A program made the position numbers and the translations under genes. From assembly GCA_002483135.1 (NCBI GenBank), contig DLHI01000036.1:62001-126000 (forward strand): DNA of 64,000 bases, written 5' to 3'. The stretch is from Hyphomonadaceae bacterium UBA7672 (lineage in GTDB: Bacteria > Pseudomonadota > Alphaproteobacteria > Caulobacterales > Hyphomonadaceae). A model generated the notes under the pieces. It was not told the DNA's origin. It did not search any database and saw only the letters and a program-made list of their open reading frames with translations. Below are positions 61,918 to 64,000 of the stretch, in pieces. Numbering within the stretch: the first letter of the stretch is position 1; the number at the start of each line of letters is the position of its first letter.

Positions 61918-62243
61918 GACCTTGCCGCCTTCCCTGCATCAAGGGTCTTCTCGATAAACTTGGCGACCGTGGGCATCGAGTTGAGATCCGCGTTGGCTGC
62001 GCGCTTCGGACGCTTGCCACTTATGGCGCCGGCCAGAAGATCATCATGATTGCAACGCAGAATGTCGGCCAACTTGCAGAACTGATCGATCAGCAGACGC
62101 TGGCGGCCTCGCTCGATGTTGGTCACGGACGTCCGAGACAAGCCCATCCGTTCCGACAGATCGAGCTGAGTCATCTTGAGCCCTTCGCGCCGCAGTCGAA
62201 TGGCTGTGCCGAGTTCCTCGTAAAACGTGTCTGCCCTAACCAT
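61914..62243 (-). CDS. XRE family repressor
   Basis: 109 residues from the ATG at 62243. The HTH reads LGTAIRLRREGLKMTQLDLS and MGLSRTSVTNIERGRQRL (about 11-50). A longer frame to 62363 would take the gene through the divergent promoter region and is unlikely. The first gene of the XRE-ImmA-zinc protein operon and divergent from the Ubl operon, so it probably represses both, with ImmA-type cleavage as the release signal (inference by analogy with ImmR/ImmA). Confidence 0.85.
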   Translation of the reverse strand: MVRADTFYEELGTAIRLRREGLKMTQLDLSERMGLSRTSVTNIERGRQRLLIDQFCKLADILRCNHDDLLAGAISGKRPKRAANADLNSMPTVAKFIEKTLDAGKAARS

Positions 62244-62331
62244 GCGCGCCCATGTGATTTGCCCTTGACTCACCATAAGCCGAATCAACTCGATGTCAAC
62301 TTGGCAAACATCATGTCTCGTGTCCGTATTG

Positions 62332-62360
62332 TTGACGTTTTGAATTGTTCGATATACAAA
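62332..62360 (+). promoter_or_regulatory. Probable sigma-70 promoter of the Ubl operon
   Basis: TTGACG (62332-62337) and TACAAA (62355-62360) with a 17-base spacer, about 40 bases before the Ubl start. It lies within the gap between the divergent XRE gene and the Ubl gene, where the XRE protein may bind. An alternative -10, TATACA, at 62353, would leave a 15-base spacer. Confidence 0.55.
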
Positions 62361-62401
62361 CATAGATAGGCCGCCATGGAATCGGCCCCAAGGAGGTCGA
62401 C

Positions 62402-62686
62402 ATGACGAAAGACAGTGACACGGAAAACAAAGAGGTCGCGGTAGCGATCATCACGCCCAGCGGCATCTATCCAGGCGAGGACACGCTACATCGCGCCGAG
62501 GCCGAGACCCCGGTCGCCAAGGTGCTGACGCTGGCCGCTGAAGCGCTCGGGCTGACGAACACGACAGACTGGGTCGCCCGGATCGGCGAGCGTGAAATCA
62601 ATGCTGAGGAGTCGTTCAAAAAGCTGCACCTTCGCTGCATTGTCGATATCGAATGGCACAAGCCGGAGGGCGGCGGCGGTGCATGA
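62402..62686 (+). CDS. Ubiquitin-like protein (beta-grasp) with Gly-rich tail
   Basis: 94 residues with a near-perfect AAGGAGGT five bases before the ATG. The order of predicted elements is VAVAIITPSGIYPGED (two strands), AETPVAKVLTLAAEALGL (helix) and DWVARIGEREINAEESFKKL, HLRCIVDIEWH (strands), a beta-grasp layout. The C-terminus is KPEGGGGA, a glycine tail like that of ubiquitin but with one extra residue. It begins an operon with E2-like, JAB-peptidase and probable E1 genes, the standard context of bacterial Ubl conjugation. One Ub fold only; antiviral BilA proteins have two, so it may be of another class. Confidence 0.8.
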   Translation: MTKDSDTENKEVAVAIITPSGIYPGEDTLHRAEAETPVAKVLTLAAEALGLTNTTDWVARIGEREINAEESFKKLHLRCIVDIEWHKPEGGGGA

Positions 62687-63107
62687 GGCTCTCGCTCGCA
62701 AGAACTTTGAGCGTGACACAGCATTCCTGACCGAGGCCTATTGCAACCGTCTCGGTTGGGAGCTGCACCAATGCGCATTTCCGGTCCTCGACATCACGGT
62801 CAAAGCGGCGACGCCCATCAGATTCAGATGCTCCTGCCTCAACTGGGACGAGGAGCCGCCATCGATCGCGATCTTGAAGCCTGACGGTCAGCCCTGGGCC
62901 GAGAATCTCCCCGGCGGACAGTTTCACAACGGCCCGCACGATGCCACCGGTCGGCCCTTCATCTGCATGCGCGGCGTGCAGGAGTACCACACTCACAGCA
63001 GTCATCTGCAGGAGCATTGGGCAACCTATCGAGGCCAGGATGGGATGACCCTGACCGGCATCCTTACGCAATTGTCCCACGCGTGGAGAAGGTTCAAGGG
63101 AGCATGA
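62679..63107 (+). CDS. E2-like ubiquitin-conjugating protein
   Basis: 142 residues from a GTG at 62679, overlapping the Ubl gene by eight bases, with GGAGGG upstream inside the Ubl tail codons. The UBC-like fold is suggested by FPVLDITVKAATPIRFRCSC and PPSIAILKPDG (strands), then FHNGPHDATGRPFICMRGVQ with Cys96 as candidate active cysteine, and EYHTHSSHLQEHW, a pattern I recognise from prokaryotic E2 families found next to JAB and E1 genes. No RING or other E3 gene is next to it. It would receive the Ubl from the E1 and pass it to a target. Confidence 0.75.
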   Translation: MHEALARKNFERDTAFLTEAYCNRLGWELHQCAFPVLDITVKAATPIRFRCSCLNWDEEPPSIAILKPDGQPWAENLPGGQFHNGPHDATGRPFICMRGVQEYHTHSSHLQEHWATYRGQDGMTLTGILTQLSHAWRRFKGA

Positions 63108-63583
63108 TCCGACCCCTCATCTGCAAGCCCGACATCATCGACGAGACGCTCGCGGAGGTGTGGCGCGGCGGCGCGAAGAACTGCGAGGCGTTGGTTCTGT
63201 GGCTCGGCCAGCGGTCCGGCGACGTTACGAAAGTCGTTGAGGCCTACGTGCCGGACTATGAGGCCAGACGCGACCAGTTTCACGTCCGCCCAGATTCGAT
63301 GCGGGCCATCATGACCTATTTGCGGACGACGCGGACGCACATCTGCGCCCAGGTTCATTCACACCCCGGCCGGGCCTTCCATTCGCACGTGGATGACGAA
63401 TGGGCCATTGTTCGCCACCAGGGCGCTATTTCACTGGTCGTTCCGAATTTCGGATCTGGCCTCGGGACAGCTGGGTTTCTCGACGCCGTGGCGGCGTTCG
63501 CGTTGTCGGCAACTGATCGCTGGGAGCAGATCTTGCCAGACACGCTGCCGGCGATCGTGAGGATTCAAGATGCTGACGCCTGA
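63104..63583 (+). CDS. JAB/JAMM-domain Ubl peptidase
   Basis: 159 residues from the ATG at 63104, overlapping the E2 stop by four bases, with AAGGGAG upstream. The JAMM zinc site reads Glu29 in NCEALVLWLG and then CAQVHSHPGRAFHSHVDDEW, with His85, His87 and an Asp (97 or 98); the loop between HSHP and the Ser/Asp pair is one residue shorter than the usual consensus. It probably trims the Ubl tail or removes Ubl from targets. In the Bil systems the third gene is a peptidase of this kind. Confidence 0.85.
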   Translation: MIRPLICKPDIIDETLAEVWRGGAKNCEALVLWLGQRSGDVTKVVEAYVPDYEARRDQFHVRPDSMRAIMTYLRTTRTHICAQVHSHPGRAFHSHVDDEWAIVRHQGAISLVVPNFGSGLGTAGFLDAVAAFALSATDRWEQILPDTLPAIVRIQDADA

Positions 63584-64000
63584 GCAAGAGAACGCTCGCA
63601 CGTTGATGAAGTTGATGGGGTTGTCAGAGGATGAAGCCGTTCAGAAATTGAAATGGCGCGTCGCCATCTCTGCCACAGGATCGGCTGGCGAGCGGCTTGC
63701 CTTGCTGATCAAACAGGTCGTCGGCCTGACTGTCGAGGTGGTCGCGATCGAAGATCAGCCCGATCTCGAGTTTGCGATCAACCGACCACCCGCGGGTCAA
63801 GCCCCGCTCCAAATACTGGCGACAATTGATGCACAGGGCATGGTCGCATGGTCGCCATCGAATTCTGGCCGCGCGCCAGCTGGTGACATGCCGCCTGATG
63901 TCGCGATGAAAATCGCGGCCTGCTATGCAGCCGGCTACATCCTCTCCGAATGGCGCGGCGGCGAGCATTGCGCTGCTCTACCCCGCCCCTTTACCGTGGA
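63570..64000 (+). CDS. Probable E1-like enzyme, N-terminal part (cut by window edge)
   Basis: ATG at 63570, overlapping the JAB gene by 14 bases; 143 codons are visible and the frame stays open to the edge. The visible part (MLTPEQENARTLMKLMGLSE, ATGSAGERLALLIKQVVGLT, ACYAAGYILSEWRGGEH) shows an alpha/beta pattern but no ThiF ATP-binding motif. The name rests on gene order: Ubl-E2-JAB-E1 is the known arrangement, and such E1s carry an N-terminal extra domain before the adenylation domain. Confidence 0.55.
   Translation, partial: MLTPEQENARTLMKLMGLSEDEAVQKLKWRVAISATGSAGERLALLIKQVVGLTVEVVAIEDQPDLEFAINRPPAGQAPLQILATIDAQGMVAWSPSNSGRAPAGDMPPDVAMKIAACYAAGYILSEWRGGEHCAALPRPFTV

Noticed and set aside
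1..64000. Search for tRNA, rRNA and CRISPR arrays
   Set aside because: No tRNA-like cloverleaf, rRNA segment or regularly spaced repeat was recognised by eye; a covariance-model scan would be needed to be sure.

Overview
The window is high-GC DNA with alphaproteobacterial gene families throughout: a TonB-receptor/polysaccharide-lyase locus, an AlkB and CYP153 alkane system, an alphaproteobacterial-style TraG/Trb transfer region, and many IS66 and IS3 family remnants. A member of Caulobacterales, Sphingomonadales or a related aquatic order fits best. The transfer and partition genes suggest a plasmid or integrative conjugative element. Which replicon it is, and where any chromosome/element boundary lies, cannot be seen from here.

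Layout. 1-9319: a carbohydrate locus with a PL6 alginate-lyase-like enzyme (cut by the left edge), a large TonB-dependent receptor, a FadR/GntR regulator, an SGNH acetylesterase and an alpha/beta esterase. 9678-15351: a sugar-permease (FucP-like MFS) gene wrecked by IS66 elements. One IS66 element (9945-15197) has clear 8-bp target duplications and itself carries a large serine recombinase inserted in tnpB. 15497-17300: an alpha/beta hydrolase and a decayed IS66 copy. 17324-29194: a full alkane (alk) cluster, alkB-F-G-H-J-L-K on the minus strand, with alkT and alkS divergent on the plus strand. 29395-35891: a TetR-controlled RND tripartite efflux system. 35898-39763: a CYP153 P450 and its ferredoxin with a divergent GntR regulator, flanked on both sides by broken IS3 transposases and an acyl-CoA synthetase scrap. 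39932-55582: parB, traF, a LysR gene, traG, copG and the mating-pair genes trbBCDEJLFGI; no relaxase and no replication gene is visible. 55662-64000: cargo that looks like a defence island, with a winged-helix protein, a DUF3800 protein, a short Argonaute with a SIR2-APAZ partner (SPARSA type), an XRE/ImmA pair with a small zinc-binding-like protein, and a ubiquitin-like conjugation operon (Ubl, E2, JAB peptidase, start of a probable E1) running off the right edge.

How the genes work together. AlkL would let alkanes through the outer membrane. AlkB, fed by AlkT and the rubredoxins, or CYP153 with its ferredoxin, would hydroxylate the terminal carbon. AlkJ, AlkH and AlkK would carry the alcohol to aldehyde, acid and acyl-CoA. 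AlkS probably switches the cluster on, and the RND pump may limit solvent stress. The transfer genes could spread the island. The Argonaute/SIR2 pair is expected to kill or arrest cells invaded by foreign DNA by destroying NAD+. The Ubl operon resembles bacterial antiphage ubiquitin-like systems and is the least ordinary item in the window. All functions are inferred from sequence motifs and gene order.
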